This document shows, piece after piece, positions 62,261-64,000 of a stretch of DNA of 64,000 nt. The position numbers and the translations under genes were made by a program. Origin of the DNA: Xanthomonas sacchari (GTDB lineage: Bacteria; Pseudomonadota; Gammaproteobacteria; Xanthomonadales; Xanthomonadaceae); assembly GCF_040529065.1 (NCBI RefSeq), contig NZ_CP132343.1, positions 3,720,001 to 3,784,000 of the forward strand, in the 5' to 3' direction. The notes under the pieces were generated by a model. It was not told the origin of the DNA. It saw only the letters and a program-made list of their open reading frames with translations, and ran no database searches. Every line of letters starts with the position of its first letter. The first letter of the stretch is position 1.

Positions 62261-62307
62261 AGCTCCAATCCACCTGGCGCTAACGCTGTCCCGTTCATCA
62301 TGAACAG

Positions 62308-63060
62308 ATGGCAGACGCGCTCCCCCTCCGACCGCCGCCGCCGCGTCTGGACGATGCCTGCGCATTGTTCCTGGACGTGGACGGCACCCTCATCGCCTTT
62401 GCCGAACGCCCCGACCAGGTGCAGTTGCTGCCCGAGGTGCGTGAGGCGATCGGCCGCCTGCACCAGCGCCTCGGTGGCGCGGTGGCGCTGGTCAGCGGAC
62501 GTCCGCTGACGCAGCTGGACGCCTTGTTCGCGCCACTGCGGCTGCCCGCTGCCGGGCTGCACGGCCACGAGCTGCGCAGCGCCGCCGACGCGCAGGCGGC
62601 GATGCCCGCAGACACCTCCGACTTTCTCCATGCGCTGCATGCGCGCGCCGCACATTTGCGCCAGGCGCATCCGGGCGTGCTGGTCGAAGACAAGGGCGCC
62701 AGCATGGCCCTGCATTGGCGGGCCGCGCCGGCCGCCGCGGAGGCGGTCCTGGCGTTCGCCAACGAACAGCTCGGCGACCTGCCCGGCTACCGCCTGCAGC
62801 CCGGCGACCACGTGGTCGAGTTCGTGCCCGAAGGCAGCGACAAGGGCGTGGCGCTGACCACGCTGCTGCAGCAGCCGCCGTTCCGCGGGCGCCGCCCGGT
62901 GTTCGTCGGCGACGATCTCACCGACGAATTCGGCTTCGCCGCGGCCAACCAGGCCGGCGGCTGGAGCGTGCTGGTCGGCAGCCGCGCCGACAGCGTCGCC
63001 ACCTATGCGCTGCCCGATCCACGCGGCGTACACGCCTGGCTGCGCGATAACGCCGGATGA
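62308..63060 (+). CDS. otsB: trehalose-6-phosphate phosphatase
   Basis: 250 aa, HAD-type OtsB. Motif I LFLDVDGTLIAFAERPDQV, motif II in ALVSGRPL, the Lys in GSDKGVAL, and GDDLTDEFGFAAAN as motif IV. It removes phosphate from trehalose-6-phosphate. First gene of the otsB-GH15-(otsA) cluster seen in Xanthomonas; the next gene starts 77 bases later. The N-terminus (MADALPLRPP) is chosen as the first ATG after the repeat. Confidence 0.93.
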   Translation: MADALPLRPPPPRLDDACALFLDVDGTLIAFAERPDQVQLLPEVREAIGRLHQRLGGAVALVSGRPLTQLDALFAPLRLPAAGLHGHELRSAADAQAAMPADTSDFLHALHARAAHLRQAHPGVLVEDKGASMALHWRAAPAAAEAVLAFANEQLGDLPGYRLQPGDHVVEFVPEGSDKGVALTTLLQQPPFRGRRPVFVGDDLTDEFGFAAANQAGGWSVLVGSRADSVATYALPDPRGVHAWLRDNAG

Positions 63061-63137
63061 GGCCGCCGCAACGCCCGTCCGTCCGCGCCCCGTGGCCGTT
63101 TCCCCCACTGCTTCCGCACAAGGACCCGTCCGCTCCA

Positions 63138-64000
63138 TGAGTTCCCCCAATCTCGACCTCGGCGTCATCGGCAACGGCAGCTTCGGCGCCCTGATCGACA
63201 AACGGGCCAGCGTGGTGTGGAGCTGCCTGCCGGCCTTCGACGGCGACCCGGCGTTCTGCGCCCTGCTCTCCCCACGCGCGCATCCAGGCGGCGATTTCAG
63301 CATCGACCTGGAAGACTTCGTCGACAGCGACCAGCACTACCTGGCCAACACCGCGATCCTGCGCACGGTGTTGCGCGACGCCCACGGCGGCGCGGTGGAG
63401 GTGATCGACTTCGCCCCGCGCTGGCGCAACCACGGCCGCTTCTACCGGCCGGTGAGCATCATCCGCCAGGTGCGGCCGTTGGCCGGCAACCCGCGCATCC
63501 GCGTGCGCGCGCGGCCGCTGGCCGACTGGGGCGCGCGCCAGCCGGAGAGCACCTGGGGCAGCAACCACGTGCGCTGGCTGCTGCCGGATTTCACCCTGCG
63601 CCTGACCACCGACGTGCCGGTGCGCTTCATCCGCGAAGAACTGCCGTTCGTGCTCAACCACCCGGTCAACCTGATGCTGGGCGTGGACGAATCGCTGACC
63701 CGCTCGCTCACCGGCTACATCCAGGAAGCGCAGGAACGCACCGAGGAATACTGGCGCGAGTGGGTGCGCTATCTGTCGGTGCCGCTGGACTGGCAGGAGG
63801 CGGTGATCCGCAGCGCGATCACGCTGAAGCTGTGCCAGTACGAGGACAGCGGCGCGATCATCGCGGCGATGACCACTTCCATTCCGGAGGCGCCGGACAC
63901 CCCGCGCAACTGGGACTACCGCTACTGCTGGCTGCGCGATGCCGCCTTCGTGGTGCGCGCGCTGAACCGGCTCGGCGCCACCCGCACCATGGAGCAGTTC
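63138..64000 (+). CDS. glycoside hydrolase family 15 protein (3' end outside window)
   Basis: Read directly; 287 codons present. The start MSSPNLDLGVIGNGSFGALI is the usual opening of bacterial GH15 trehalase/glucoamylase-like proteins, followed by WSCLPAFDGDPAFCALL, a beta-sandwich N-domain, and PRNWDYRYCWLRDAAFVVRA entering the (alpha/alpha)6 barrel; the W-D-Y-R-Y-C-W-L-R-D box is highly conserved. The catalytic Glu residues lie beyond the window. AAGGA stands 12 bases ahead of the ATG. With otsB upstream it probably takes part in trehalose turnover. Confidence 0.92.

Noticed and set aside
59655-62273. 872-codon open frame opposite the receptor at 59679
   Set aside because: Antisense shadow of a GC-rich gene, passing through the inverted repeat.

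Overview
The window is high-GC DNA (around two thirds G+C by eye) from a gammaproteobacterium of the Xanthomonadaceae, most likely a Xanthomonas. The reasons are a complete xanthoferrin/vibrioferrin-type siderophore locus in the xss order, six TonB-dependent receptors in 64 kb, an L2-like Tat-exported class A beta-lactamase with a divergent ampR, an otsB-GH15 trehalose pair, and families of short palindromic intergenic repeats typical of xanthomonads. The species cannot be fixed from the sequence alone. No rRNA, tRNA, CRISPR array, insertion sequence or prophage was recognised.

Layout. 1-6 kb: a truncated I78 protease-inhibitor lipoprotein, a GNAT enzyme with an acidic-tail partner, aspS, a three-repeat DUF3011 exported protein, an FmdB zinc-ribbon protein and a CPA2-type antiporter. 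6.4-12.1 kb: a TonB-dependent receptor followed closely by a Tat-exported phosphocholine-type phospholipase C, then a convergent secreted alpha/beta hydrolase. 12.4-14.3 kb: beta-lactamase and its LysR regulator. 14.4-17.6 kb: a small membrane protein with a good promoter, a YcxB-like protein and an ABC-F ATPase with a TTG start. 17.8-26.1 kb: three paralogous TonB-dependent receptors in tandem, two of them followed by clear intrinsic terminators. 26.8-30.8 kb: a small exported orphan protein overlapping tail to tail with a MASE1-type membrane sensor, then a YbaL-like antiporter.

31-41.4 kb is the functional core: a candidate Fur box, then a citrate-forming-aldolase-like gene, the receptor xsuA and xssABCDE, most of them joined by ATGA overlaps. 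The set is predicted to build, export and re-import a carboxylate siderophore. 41.7-49.8 kb: a 318-bp array of hairpin repeats, a three-histidine-box hydroxylase, and three divergent regulator/target pairs (AraC with an Fsr-like exporter, HxlR with an SDR, LysR with an FUSC exporter). 50-59.4 kb: metY, HAD hydrolase and clpB (with a near-consensus sigma-32 promoter), a GST, a DUF3014 protein, an NCS2-type permease, a second GNAT and a DUF3574 lipoprotein. 59.7-64 kb: a fourth receptor of the tandem-array type, a 32-bp inverted repeat, otsB and the start of a GH15 gene that runs off the window.

Three repeat families punctuate the gene ends: a roughly 23-bp REP-like palindrome (core GGAGCGGCTTCAGCCGC), usually as inverted pairs; GGGATTCGG-type 7-9-mer repeats, which have supplied the last codons and stop of at least three genes; and a two-part (A/B) hairpin repeat at 14.8 and 41.7-42.1 kb. 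All function statements come from reading the sequence and from family knowledge; no database search was run.
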